From Flavobacterium agri (lineage in GTDB: Bacteria > Bacteroidota > Bacteroidia > Flavobacteriales > Flavobacteriaceae): a stretch of 64,000 bases of DNA. The stretch covers positions 62,001 through 126,000 of the forward strand of contig NZ_JACBJI010000002.1 in NCBI RefSeq assembly GCF_013401995.1, given 5' to 3'. A program made the position numbers and the translations under genes. Under the pieces are notes generated by a model. The model saw nothing but the letters and a program-made list of their open reading frames with translations. It was not told where the DNA came from and made no database searches. Positions 16,789 to 26,400 of this stretch are shown here, in pieces. Position 1 is the first letter of the stretch. The number at the start of each line of letters is the position of its first letter.

Positions 16789-18273
16789 ATGTCGTTCAAA
16801 TCGTTCGCGGCCAAGCTTTTTGCCGATTATATCTACGCCAAAACCCAAAAATGGGCACAAAATCCTGTTGAAACCCAACAGAAAGTCTTTCGCGAACTTA
16901 TCGAAAAAGCCGTGAATACCGATTTTGGACGCGACCATAATTTCACCGACATAAAATCGTTCGAGGATTTTGCCAGACGCGTTCCGATCCGCGATTACGA
17001 ACAGCTCAAATCGTATGTAGATGAGGTCGTAAAAGGAAAGGAAAACGTGCTTTGGCCAGGCAAACCGTTGTATTTCGCGAAAACTTCGGGCACGACTTCG
17101 GGCGCCAAATACATCCCGCTGACCAAAGAATCGATGCCGTATCATATCGAAGCCGCGCGCGATGCGATTCTGCATTATATACACGAAACGCGCAATTCCG
17201 ATTTCGTGGACGGCAAAATGATTTTCCTTCAGGGAAGCCCCGAACTCGATGAAAAAAACGGGGTTAAACTCGGCCGTTTGTCGGGAATCGTCGCGCATTA
17301 TGTGCCGAAATACCTGCAACGCAACCGCATGCCGAGCTGGGAAACCAACATCATAGACGATTGGGAAACCAAGGTCGATGCGATCGTAGAAGAGACGATA
17401 AACGAAGACATGTCTGTGATTTCGGGCATCCCGAGTTGGGTTCAGATGTATTTCGAAAAACTCAGGGAAAAGGCGGGAAAACCCGTCGGGGAAGTTTTCA
17501 AGAACTTCAACCTGTTCATTTACGGAGGCGTGAATTACGAACCGTACCGCGCCAAATTCGAGGACCTGATCGGACGGAAAGTCGATTCGATCGAGCTTTT
17601 TCCGGCGTCCGAAGGCTTTTTCGCGTATCAGGATTCGCAGGCCGAAAAAGGCATGTTGCTGCTTTTGAATTCGGGTATTTTCTACGAATTCGTCAAAGCC
17701 AATGAATTCTTTGAGGACAACCCGCGTCGTTATACCATCGGCGAAGTCGAAATAGGAATCAATTACGTGTTGATTTTATCAACCAACGCTGGGCTTTGGG
17801 CGTATAATATTGGCGATACGATCCAGTTCACTTCGACCAAACCGTATCGCGTGATCGTTTCGGGCCGCATCAAACATTACATCTCGGCTTTTGGCGAACA
17901 TGTGATCGGAAAGGAAGTCGAGGAAGCGCTCAAGGAAGCGATGCAAGACACGAACGTGCGTGTCAACGAATTTACCGTCGCGCCCCAAATCAATCCCGAA
18001 CACGGTTTGCCGTATCACGAATGGTTTATCGAATTCGAGAACGAACCGACTGATTTACAAGGTTTTTCAGAAAAAATAGACGACGCGATGCGCAAACAGA
18101 ACGTATATTACGACGATTTGATTGCGGGCAACGTGCTGCGCAAGGTCGTGATTACCAAAGTGCCGAAATCGGGATTCGATAACTATATGAAGTCCATCGG
18201 CAAACTCGGCGGGCAGAATAAGTTGCCGCGTCTTTCGAACGACCGTAAAATCGCGGATGAGCTGAAATCCTGA
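16789..18273 (+). CDS. GH3 auxin-responsive-family adenylating enzyme
   Basis: 494 residues, one base after the SdpI stop. Member of the GH3 branch of the acyl-adenylate superfamily. AMP-binding loop KTSGTTSGAKYIPLT (about 97-111), LFPASEGFFAYQ (about 268-279), and a C-terminal VSGRIKHYISAFGEHV segment (about 354-369). Plant GH3 enzymes conjugate amino acids to acyl acids; bacterial substrates are not established. Shorter than plant GH3 (about 600). Third gene of the operon. Confidence 0.88.
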   Translation: MSFKSFAAKLFADYIYAKTQKWAQNPVETQQKVFRELIEKAVNTDFGRDHNFTDIKSFEDFARRVPIRDYEQLKSYVDEVVKGKENVLWPGKPLYFAKTSGTTSGAKYIPLTKESMPYHIEAARDAILHYIHETRNSDFVDGKMIFLQGSPELDEKNGVKLGRLSGIVAHYVPKYLQRNRMPSWETNIIDDWETKVDAIVEETINEDMSVISGIPSWVQMYFEKLREKAGKPVGEVFKNFNLFIYGGVNYEPYRAKFEDLIGRKVDSIELFPASEGFFAYQDSQAEKGMLLLLNSGIFYEFVKANEFFEDNPRRYTIGEVEIGINYVLILSTNAGLWAYNIGDTIQFTSTKPYRVIVSGRIKHYISAFGEHVIGKEVEEALKEAMQDTNVRVNEFTVAPQINPEHGLPYHEWFIEFENEPTDLQGFSEKIDDAMRKQNVYYDDLIAGNVLRKVVITKVPKSGFDNYMKSIGKLGGQNKLPRLSNDRKIADELKS

Positions 18274-18316
18274 GATTGGATCAACCGTAACGGTAGAATT
18301 GTCGCAAATCCGCGGT

Positions 18317-18480
18317 CATAAAATTACCACCACCGCCCACCCACAATTTACCGCAATTCCAACCCAATCCATTACAGATAAAATGTACATTATCTTAAAT
18401 TCCCCAAAACGCTACTACAAACCCTTCCCACTTAACCTTACCCTAACCAATTAAACTGCAAAAACCCTACATTTGCACCA
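18317..18480. other. G-depleted, C-rich upstream region
   Basis: In 164 bases I count 59 C and only 7 G on the plus strand, unlike flanking genes. The minus strand of 18327-18342 reads GGGTGGGCGGTGGTGG, a possible two-tier G-quadruplex. Lies upstream of the DUF6909 operon and contains its -7 element at the right edge. No gene seen. Confidence 0.7.
18468..18475 (+). promoter_or_regulatory. -7 element for the DUF6909-rfb operon
   Basis: TACATTTG, a full TAnnTTTG match, 22 bases before the DUF6909 ATG. No -33 TTG in the G-poor sequence upstream. Confidence 0.5.
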
Positions 18481-18497
18481 AGTGAGAATTTTATTGG

Positions 18498-20201
18498 ATG
18501 AAAGAACTTAAAAATATCGTTCGCACGCGCGCCCAGGAATCTTCGGCGGCTGTGGAACGCCTTTACATCACGATGCGCCATTTGTTCAACCGCGGTTTCT
18601 ACAAACCGATGGGCGTGTCAGGGGAAACATTAAGAGAGGCTTTATTGGCGTTGCGTCCCGAAATTTACGGAAGCATCGCCACCGAAAAAGTAGAATTGAA
18701 CGGACTTTTGTACGTGATCGAACGACTTCCGGTCGGGATCGAGCAGTGCCGGTTCATCAACTTGACTTCTGATGAAGGCTACTCGAAATCGCATTTCAAA
18801 GCGATCGTCCCGCCAAAGAGAAAGCGCAATTGTTATCGCATAGACGACGAGCAGATGAACGTCGAGATCACGCGTGGCCGTTCGGATATTTACGATATCC
18901 TGACGCACCTCACGTTCCTGTTCATCGAATCGCACAAGATCAAGGCACGCGTCCTGCTCGATGAAAATACGGGCGAAGTCTCGCGCGATTGGCAAAAACT
19001 CGGCGAAGTCGTAGGAAACGGCGAAACCCTGACACTGGAAGAACGCGAACAGGCAATGTCGCACGCGGCCAACGTTTTGGGTCGTTCTTTTTCTGAAATC
19101 CTCGATGTTTACGACAATTTCGCGACGGCCGAAAACCCGGACCGTTTCATACACGTGATCTATTGGCTCGGCAAACTCGCGATAGAGGAATTGGTAGAGA
19201 ACAACAAACGCACGATCTCTTTCAGCCCGATTTTGCGCGAACGCCTCGGGCATCACATCCACGGCGAGATTTGGGCCAACAACATCAAATCTGTACTTAA
19301 GGAAAACGGTTTGATCGACCGTCCGATCCATATCATTTCGGCCAACATGCACTCGGTCATGAATTCGCTTTTCGCGGAACACGTGCTCAAAACCATCCCG
19401 AAGTTTCGGGACAAGGACAAAGCCGATTACGCGATTTACGAAGAACTCAGCAAATCAGGCGCGGACGCACTTCGCAAACCCGTCGAGAAATTCGCGACGG
19501 AACACGGCATGATTTCGCTTCCGGACACGTCGGGAACGAATATAGACGTACAGATTTTCGATACGGAAAAGATCGATTGGAACAAATCGGCATTCCCTAA
19601 AGCAAACACTTCGGCTGAAAAACCCGTAATCATCGTCATGGACTACGCGTTCGGCGAACAGGCTTACGAAACGATCGACGAACTTCTGAAGCCGTATTCC
19701 GAAGGGAAAAACCGCACGCTTTTGAACGTCGTTTCGGTTTCCATTATGGGAAAAGCCGGGATTTTGGAAGGCGACAAAGGCGACATTATGATCCCGTCTG
19801 CCCACATCAACGAAGGAACGGGCGACAACTATCCGTTCGAAAACGAGCTCACGGCCGAACTTCTGGAAGGCAACGGCATCCCGGTTTACGCCGGTCCGAT
19901 GGTAACCGTTTTGGGAACGTCGCTCCAGAACCGCGACCTGCTTACTTTTTTCAACAAATCGACTTGGGGCGTCATCGGTCTTGAAATGGAAGGCGCGTAT
20001 TACCAGAAAGCGATCCAATCGGCATCTAAAATCCGAAAGAGCATCAACCCGGATGTGAAAGTGCGCTATGCGTATTACGCTTCGGACAACCCGCTCGAAA
20101 CCGGAAGCACGCTTGCATCTGGCGGTCTTGGCACGACCGGTGTGAAACCTACTTACTTGATTACCATTAAAATTCTGGAACAGATATTAAACGTCAAATA
20201 A
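18498..20201 (+). CDS. DUF6909 family protein with nucleoside-phosphorylase-like C-terminus
   Basis: 567 residues, soluble. I recall this family as DUF6909, restricted to flavobacteria and relatives, with no known function. The C-terminal third has traits of the nucleoside phosphorylase/hydrolase superfamily: IGLEMEGAYYQKAI near 493-506, like the purine-binding MEG motif of MTA/SAH nucleosidase, preceded by a glycine-rich stretch (VYAGPMVTVLG). The N-terminal part is mostly helical. It heads the operon of Wzz, rfbA, rfbC and rfbD, with 3 bases to the Wzz gene. Confidence 0.75.
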   Translation: MKELKNIVRTRAQESSAAVERLYITMRHLFNRGFYKPMGVSGETLREALLALRPEIYGSIATEKVELNGLLYVIERLPVGIEQCRFINLTSDEGYSKSHFKAIVPPKRKRNCYRIDDEQMNVEITRGRSDIYDILTHLTFLFIESHKIKARVLLDENTGEVSRDWQKLGEVVGNGETLTLEEREQAMSHAANVLGRSFSEILDVYDNFATAENPDRFIHVIYWLGKLAIEELVENNKRTISFSPILRERLGHHIHGEIWANNIKSVLKENGLIDRPIHIISANMHSVMNSLFAEHVLKTIPKFRDKDKADYAIYEELSKSGADALRKPVEKFATEHGMISLPDTSGTNIDVQIFDTEKIDWNKSAFPKANTSAEKPVIIVMDYAFGEQAYETIDELLKPYSEGKNRTLLNVVSVSIMGKAGILEGDKGDIMIPSAHINEGTGDNYPFENELTAELLEGNGIPVYAGPMVTVLGTSLQNRDLLTFFNKSTWGVIGLEMEGAYYQKAIQSASKIRKSINPDVKVRYAYYASDNPLETGSTLASGGLGTTGVKPTYLITIKILEQILNVK

Positions 20202-20204
20202 ACG

Positions 20205-21176
20205 ATGAAAGACAAAAAATTTACCGACGATCAGGAAATCGATCTTGATGCGTTAAAACAAAAAATGGGTAATGCTCTCGACGGTTTGAACACCAAACTT
20301 TTCAGGATGTTGCAGTTTTTCATCAAAAATATCATCATTATCTCGGTTTTGCTAGTCGTGGGAATCGGGCTTGGTTTTTATCTCGACCGTACGCAAAAGA
20401 CGTACGATCATGAGCTTAAGGTCCAACCCAATTTCGGCAGTGTCGATTACCTGTATGGAAAAATCAATCTGCTCGAGTCAAAAATCGAAAAAGGGGACAC
20501 GGCTTATCTAAAGAATGTCGTGGGGCTCAAATATCCGAAAAAACTGCTCAAGATCGACATCAAACCAATCGTCGACGTTTATCCTTTCGCCAACCAAAGC
20601 GAATACAACTTCGAACTTTTGAAAGTGATGGCCGAAGATGGAAGCATCGACAAAATCATCAAGGAACCGGCAACGTCCAAGAACTATCCGTCGCATATGA
20701 TTTATTTGCGTACGAAAGATATCGCAACCGATGCAACTACAATTCAACCGATACTTAAGTATCTGAATAATAGTGCTTACTATGCGAAACTGCAAGTGGA
20801 ATACCAGAAAAACCTCAAGATCAAGATGGTTGCCAACGATCGCATAATCGCGCAAATCGACGGAATCCTGGACCAACTCGGCTCAAACAATCAAGCTTCG
20901 GGACAGGTGTACATCAACCAGAATACACAACTCAACGACGTCATCGACAGTAAGGACAAACTTGTCCGCGAGCAAGGCGATTTGCGTGTCGCCCAAGTCA
21001 ATTACGACAAAATCGTCAAAGAGCAAAGCCAAGATGTGAATATCGAAAACACCGAGGTCACAAACGGCAAAATGAAACTGTTTTTGCCGATTCTGTTCAT
21101 CGGGCTTTTTGTGCTGGTAAAACTCTTTATCGCCTTCTACAAAAAACAAGCGGCCAAAGAAAAAAAGCAAGCGTAA
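20205..21176 (+). CDS. Wzz-like polysaccharide chain-length regulator
   Basis: 323 residues with the polysaccharide co-polymerase layout: cytoplasmic N-terminus, TM1 (about 37-62), a periplasmic helical domain with coiled-coil character (about 65-285), TM2 (about 288-308) and a Lys-rich tail. Sequence match to classical Wzz is weak, so the call rests on topology and on position directly before rfbA. Likely sets the length of the chain made by the Wzy-type polymerases downstream. Its stop overlaps the rfbA start by one base. Confidence 0.7.
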   Translation: MKDKKFTDDQEIDLDALKQKMGNALDGLNTKLFRMLQFFIKNIIIISVLLVVGIGLGFYLDRTQKTYDHELKVQPNFGSVDYLYGKINLLESKIEKGDTAYLKNVVGLKYPKKLLKIDIKPIVDVYPFANQSEYNFELLKVMAEDGSIDKIIKEPATSKNYPSHMIYLRTKDIATDATTIQPILKYLNNSAYYAKLQVEYQKNLKIKMVANDRIIAQIDGILDQLGSNNQASGQVYINQNTQLNDVIDSKDKLVREQGDLRVAQVNYDKIVKEQSQDVNIENTEVTNGKMKLFLPILFIGLFVLVKLFIAFYKKQAAKEKKQA

Positions 21177-22036
21177 TGAAAGGTATTATTCTCGCCGGAG
21201 GTTCCGGCACCAGGCTCCATCCGCTTACACTTGCCGTAAGCAAGCAACTCATGCCGATTTACGACAAGCCGATGATTTATTATCCGCTTTCGACGTTGAT
21301 TTGGTCGGGAATCCGTGAAATACTGATCATTTCGACACCCCACGATTTACCGTTGTTCCGACAACTTTTGGGCGACGGATCGAAACTGGGCTGCCGATTC
21401 GAATATGCCGTGCAGGAAAACCCGAACGGTTTGGCAGAGGCGTTCATCATCGGCAAGGAATTCATCGGAAGCGACAAAGTAGCCCTGATTCTGGGCGATA
21501 ACATATTTTACGGAACCGGATTGTCGGGCTTGCTGCAATCGAACAACAACCCGGACGGAGGCGTAATTTATGCCTATCACGTGCACGATCCCGAACGATA
21601 CGGCGTCGTCGATTTCGATACGGACGGAAACGTACTTTCGATTGAAGAGAAACCGATCCATCCAAAATCGAACTATGCCGTTCCCGGAATTTATTTCTAC
21701 GACAACGACGTGGTCGACATCGCGGCCAATATCAAACCTTCTCCGCGCGGCGAACTCGAGATTACCGACGTCAACAAAGAATATCTGCAACGCGGCAAGC
21801 TCAAGGTAAGCATACTCGACAGAGGTACGGCCTGGCTTGACACGGGAACGTTCAATTCGCTTATGCAGGCGTCACAATTCGTACAGGTAATCGAGGAAAG
21901 GCAAGGACTCAAAATCGGCTCCATCGAAGAAGCCGCTTTCGAAATGGGCTTCATTACGCCCGATCAATTGAAAGTTTTGGCCGAACCATTACTCAAAAGC
22001 GGCTACGGCACACATTTGATGGGATTAATCGGATAG
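21176..22036 (+). CDS. rfbA: glucose-1-phosphate thymidylyltransferase
   Basis: 286 residues, the normal length. Makes dTDP-glucose from dTTP and glucose 1-phosphate, the entry step to dTDP-deoxysugars. Nucleotide-binding motif GGSGTRLHP (about 8-16), [19 protein letters not shown] (about 104-112) and TAWLDTGTF (about 218-226). Followed after one base by rfbC. The next enzyme of the pathway, rfbB, is missing from the cluster. Confidence 0.97.
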   Translation: MKGIILAGGSGTRLHPLTLAVSKQLMPIYDKPMIYYPLSTLIWSGIREILIISTPHDLPLFRQLLGDGSKLGCRFEYAVQENPNGLAEAFIIGKEFIGSDKVALILGDNIFYGTGLSGLLQSNNNPDGGVIYAYHVHDPERYGVVDFDTDGNVLSIEEKPIHPKSNYAVPGIYFYDNDVVDIAANIKPSPRGELEITDVNKEYLQRGKLKVSILDRGTAWLDTGTFNSLMQASQFVQVIEERQGLKIGSIEEAAFEMGFITPDQLKVLAEPLLKSGYGTHLMGLIG

Positions 22037-22037
22037 C

Positions 22038-22589
22038 ATGAAATTCATACCAACAAAACTCGAAGGTTGTTTCATCCTCGAACCGACTATCATCGGCGAC
22101 GAGCGTGGTTCTTTTATGGAAAGTTTCAACGAAAGGACGTTTGCCCAAGGAACGGGCCAACCGACGCATTTCGTGCAAGACAACCAATCGGTTTCGTCAC
22201 GAGGCGTTTTAAGGGGTTTGCATTACCAGGTTGGGGAATTTGCCCAAGCAAAGCTCGTTCGCGTGCTTAAAGGAGAGGTTTTGGACGTTGCGGTAGACAT
22301 CAGGCCCAAATCGCCCACTTACGGACAACATGTTTCGCTATTGCTGTCGGGCGACAACCAAAAGCAGTTTTTTATCCCGAGAGGTTTCGCTCACGGCTTT
22401 TTGGTCTTGAGCGAATCGGCCGTTTTCTTTTACAAATGCGACAATTTCTATAGCAAGGAATCCGAAGGCGGTATCATTTACAACGATCCGGAACTTGCAA
22501 TCGATTGGAATTTTCCCGAATCGGAAATGACGATCTCTGAAAAAGACACCCATCTTCCTACCTTCAACCAAGCGCGAAAAGTATGGTAG
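22038..22589 (+). CDS. rfbC: dTDP-4-dehydrorhamnose 3,5-epimerase
   Basis: 183 residues, normal length, cupin fold. Epimerises dTDP-4-keto-6-deoxyglucose at C3 and C5. Family motifs: FVQDNQSVSSRGVLRGLHYQ (about 48-67) with the catalytic His, KLVRVLKGEVLDVAVDIR (about 73-90) and PRGFAHGFLVLS (about 116-127). Its end overlaps the rfbD start by seven bases. Confidence 0.97.
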   Translation: MKFIPTKLEGCFILEPTIIGDERGSFMESFNERTFAQGTGQPTHFVQDNQSVSSRGVLRGLHYQVGEFAQAKLVRVLKGEVLDVAVDIRPKSPTYGQHVSLLLSGDNQKQFFIPRGFAHGFLVLSESAVFFYKCDNFYSKESEGGIIYNDPELAIDWNFPESEMTISEKDTHLPTFNQARKVW

Positions 22590-23428
22590 TGCTCGTCACA
22601 GGCGCATCGGGACAATTGGGACAGGCATTGAAATCGGTGCGGTCTTCCTATACGCAAATCGATTTCCATTTTGCCGATTCCTCTCAAGGCGACATTACCG
22701 ACCTTTCAAAAATCCGTTTGCTTTTCGATGAGGTCAAACCTCATTTCTGCATAAACGCGGCGGCTTACACGGCTGTTGATAAGGCGGAAAGCGAGCCCGA
22801 AAAAGCATATGCGATAAACGTGGCCGGAGCGGCGAACCTGGCTTCGGTATGTCTCGAAAAAGACTGTACGCTGATCCATATTTCTACCGATTTTGTTTTC
22901 GACGGCGAATCAAAAATACCGTATTCCGAGGAACAGGAAACCCATCCTACTGGCGTTTACGGCCTCACCAAACGCGACGGAGAATTAGAGATCCAGAAAA
23001 TCCTGCCACGCCATTTTATCGTGCGTACCTCTTGGGTGTATTCCGAATTCGGGCATAATTTCATGAAGACGATGTTGCGACTGGCCAAGGAACGCGATGA
23101 GGTCAATGTGGTCAACGACCAGATCGGCACGCCGACTTACGCGGTCGACTTGGCACATGCCTTGATCCACATTATACTTTCCGAAAAGGCCATTTACGGT
23201 ATTTACAACTTCAGCAACGAAGGCATCGCGAGCTGGTACGATTTCGCAAAGGAGATCTTCTCATTGTCGTCGTCGACCATAAAACTCAACGCGATCCCGA
23301 CTTCGGCTTTCCCGACACCGGCCAAACGGCCATCGTATAGTGTTTTGGATAAATCGCGCATCCGCTCCGTCTTCGGATTACAAATCCGGCCATGGCAACA
23401 AGCGCTTGCCGAAGCGATAAAAAAATAA
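22583..23428 (+). CDS. rfbD: dTDP-4-dehydrorhamnose reductase
   Basis: 281 residues, SDR fold. NADPH-dependent last step to dTDP-L-rhamnose. GASGQLGQ nucleotide loop (about 7-14), STDFVFDG (about 100-107), catalytic Tyr/Lys in YGLTKRDGE and the INAAAYTAVDKAE segment (about 58-70). Last gene of the first sugar operon, ended by a strong terminator. Confidence 0.96.
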   Translation: MVVLVTGASGQLGQALKSVRSSYTQIDFHFADSSQGDITDLSKIRLLFDEVKPHFCINAAAYTAVDKAESEPEKAYAINVAGAANLASVCLEKDCTLIHISTDFVFDGESKIPYSEEQETHPTGVYGLTKRDGELEIQKILPRHFIVRTSWVYSEFGHNFMKTMLRLAKERDEVNVVNDQIGTPTYAVDLAHALIHIILSEKAIYGIYNFSNEGIASWYDFAKEIFSLSSSTIKLNAIPTSAFPTPAKRPSYSVLDKSRIRSVFGLQIRPWQQALAEAIKK

Positions 23429-23433
23429 GACAT

Positions 23434-23463
23434 AAAAAAGGAGAGCAATGCTCTCCTTTTTTT
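23434..23463. terminator. bidirectional terminator between rfbD and the giant CotH gene
   Basis: Perfect palindrome AAAAAAGGAGAGC / GCTCTCCTTTTTT around loop AAT, with T-runs on both strands. Six bases past the rfbD stop; serves both convergent genes. Confidence 0.92.
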
Positions 23464-23477
23464 GTGGTCCCAAATGG

Positions 23478-26400
23478 TTATTTGCGAACTATTTTGCGGA
23501 TTCCCGTTTTTCCGTCGCTTTCCACCTGAAGGATGTAAACTCCTTGCGGAAGTTCGCGGAAGCGGATAATCTCGCCTTCCACTTTTCCGGATTGGATCAG
23601 TTTTCCTTCTATGGAATGCAGCATGAAACTGGCGTTTGTGCCGATTCCGTTAACGGTCACGGCGTCTACGAACGGGTTCGGATACACAGAGAACACCAGA
23701 TCGCGAGGATTGCCGACACCAAGTTCCGGCTCGACCGTAATCGTGATTTCGAAAGTCACGCTTCCCGCAGAATTGGTCGCTGTCACGGTATAAGTTGCCG
23801 TGGCCGTCTCTTCGGTTGGCGTTCCAGAAATCTCACCCGTTGCCGGATCGAATGACAATCCCGCAGGAAGTCCAGGCGAAATACTGTATGTGTTCACATT
23901 GCCCGAAACGGTAGGCGAAACGGTTGCAATCGCGGTATTTTGCGTAAACACCAATGGCGTCGGATAACTCAACGCGGAAGGCGCAAGTTCGTTGACCGTA
24001 ATCACGACGTCGAACGTAACGTTTCCTGTAGAGTTCGTCGCCGTCACCGTATATCCGGCAATGGCCGTTACTGCCGTAGGCGTTCCTGAAATCACACCGG
24101 TTGACGCATCAATCGAAAGTCCTGCAGGCAACGATGGAGCGACGGTATATGTGGTCACGCTTCCGGTTACGGTCGGGTTCAAATCAGTAATCGTCTGTCC
24201 GACAGTAAATACGTTTGGAGATGCGTAGCTCAAACCGGATGGAGCCGCTAGGTTGACCGTAATCACCACATCAAAAGTGGTACTTCCTCCAGAATTTGTC
24301 GCCGTGACGGTGTATGACGCTGTTGCGGATGCCGATGTCGGCGTTCCCGAAATCTCACCTGTCGCAGTATCGATAGAAAGTCCGGCAGGCAAAGCAGGCG
24401 AAACCGAATACGAAATCACGTTTCCGGTAACCACAGGCGTCAAAACCGAAATCGCTGATCCGACCGTAAAGATGTTAGGCGACGGATAACTCAAGAAAAT
24501 AGGTGCCGTATCGTTCACGGTGATCACGACTCCAAATGAAGTGCTGCCACCTGAATTGGTCGCAGTAACGGTATATGTTGCCGTAGAAGCGATTGCCGTA
24601 GGCGTTCCAGAGATGATTCCAGTTGTCGTATCGAACGAAAGTCCGACAGGCAAAGCGGGTGAAATGACGTATGAAACCACGCTTCCGGTAACGGTCGGGT
24701 TCAAGGCCGAAATCGTCGAACCAACCGTAAATACGTTTGGCGTGTTGTAACTCAACGCAGACGGCGCTACGGCATTTACGGTGATCACGACTCCAAACGA
24801 AGTGCTGCCGCCCGAATTGGAAGCCGTAACCGTATAAGTGGCCGTGGCCGTAACCATGGTCGGCGTTCCCGAAATGATACCGAATATCGGATCTAAGCTA
24901 AGTCCCGCAGGCAAAGCCGGTGAAACCGAGAAACTCGTCACGAATCCGATGATGGCCGGGAACAAAGGCGTAATGCCCGTTCCGACGGTATACACGTTCG
25001 GAGATGTATAACTCAAAGTTCCAGGAGCGGACGGGTTTACGGTAATCACGACATCAAAAGTGATGCTTCCGCCCGAGTTTGTCGCAGTAACCGTATAAGT
25101 ATTGGTTGCGGATGCCGATGTCGGCGTTCCAGAAATCACACCTGTTGTCGTGTCAAATGAAAGTCCCGTAGGCAAAGCCGGTGAAATGGAATACGAAACT
25201 ACAGTTCCGGTCACGGTCGGTGTCAAAGCCGAAATCGCCGTACCGACGGTAAACGTATTCGGCGAGTTGTAGCTCAAAGCCGAAGGAGCCGCTTGGTTTA
25301 CGATAATCGTCACGTCGAACGTCGTGCTTCCACCCGAATTCGTGGCCGTCACGGTATAAGATGCCGTAGCCGAAACAGCCGTCGGCGTTCCCGAAATCAC
25401 ACCGGTTGTCGTGTCTAAAGACAATCCTGCCGGAAGCGAAGGCGAAACCGAATAAGACGTCACGTTTCCGGTAACCGTCGGATTCAATGCCACTATCGCC
25501 GTTCCTACGGTAAAAACGTTCGGCGTGTTGTAACTCAAAGCCGATGGCGCTATGTCGTTCACGGTGATGACCACTCCAAACGAAGTGCTTCCACCAGAGT
25601 TCGTGGCCGTCACGGTATAAGTCGCCGTAGCCGAAACAGCCGTCGGCGTTCCCGAAATGATACCTGTTGTAGGATTTATAGACAATCCGGAAGGCAATGT
25701 CGGAGAAACGCTAAACGAAACCACGTTTCCGGTAACGGTTGGCGTAAGGTCTGTAATGGCTTGACCAACGGTAAAGATGTTCGGCGAAGCATAACTCAAG
25801 GCTGTAGGCGCCACATCGTTTACGGTAATCACGACACCAAAAGTAGAACTGCCGCTCAAATTCGTGGCCGTTACCGTATATGTTGCCGTTGCCGTAACCG
25901 TCGTCGGTGTTCCAGAAATGATCCCGAAAGTAGGATCCAAAGTAAGTCCGGCAGGCAAAGCAGGCGAAACCGAGAAGCTCGTCACAAAGCCGATAATGGC
26001 CGGGAACAAAGGCGAAATCGCCGTACCGACGGTATACACGTTAGGCGACGGATAACTCAACGAACCCGGTGCAGGCATGTTGACGGTAATCACCACATCG
26101 AACGTAGTGCTTCCGCCGGCGTTTGTAGCCGTCACGGTATACGTCGTCGTAGCGGAAGCGACAAAAGGCGTTCCCGAAATCACACCCGTCGTCGTATTGA
26201 AAGTCAACCCCGAAGGAAGTCCTGGCGTAATCGAATAAGACGTCACGGTTCCGGTCACGGTAGGCAATAGCGGTGCAATACCGATTCCGACCGTATAAAC
26301 GTTCGGCGTGTTATAGCTGAGGTTAGACGGAGCCGCAGGATTTACGGTGATCGCCACGCCAAAAGAAACGTTTCCGCTTTCGTTAGTGGCCGTTACGGTG

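Noticed and set aside
18273-18497. Riboswitch ahead of the DUF6909 operon
   Set aside because: The region is G-poor, so few stable RNA helices can form, and no known riboswitch core was recognised.
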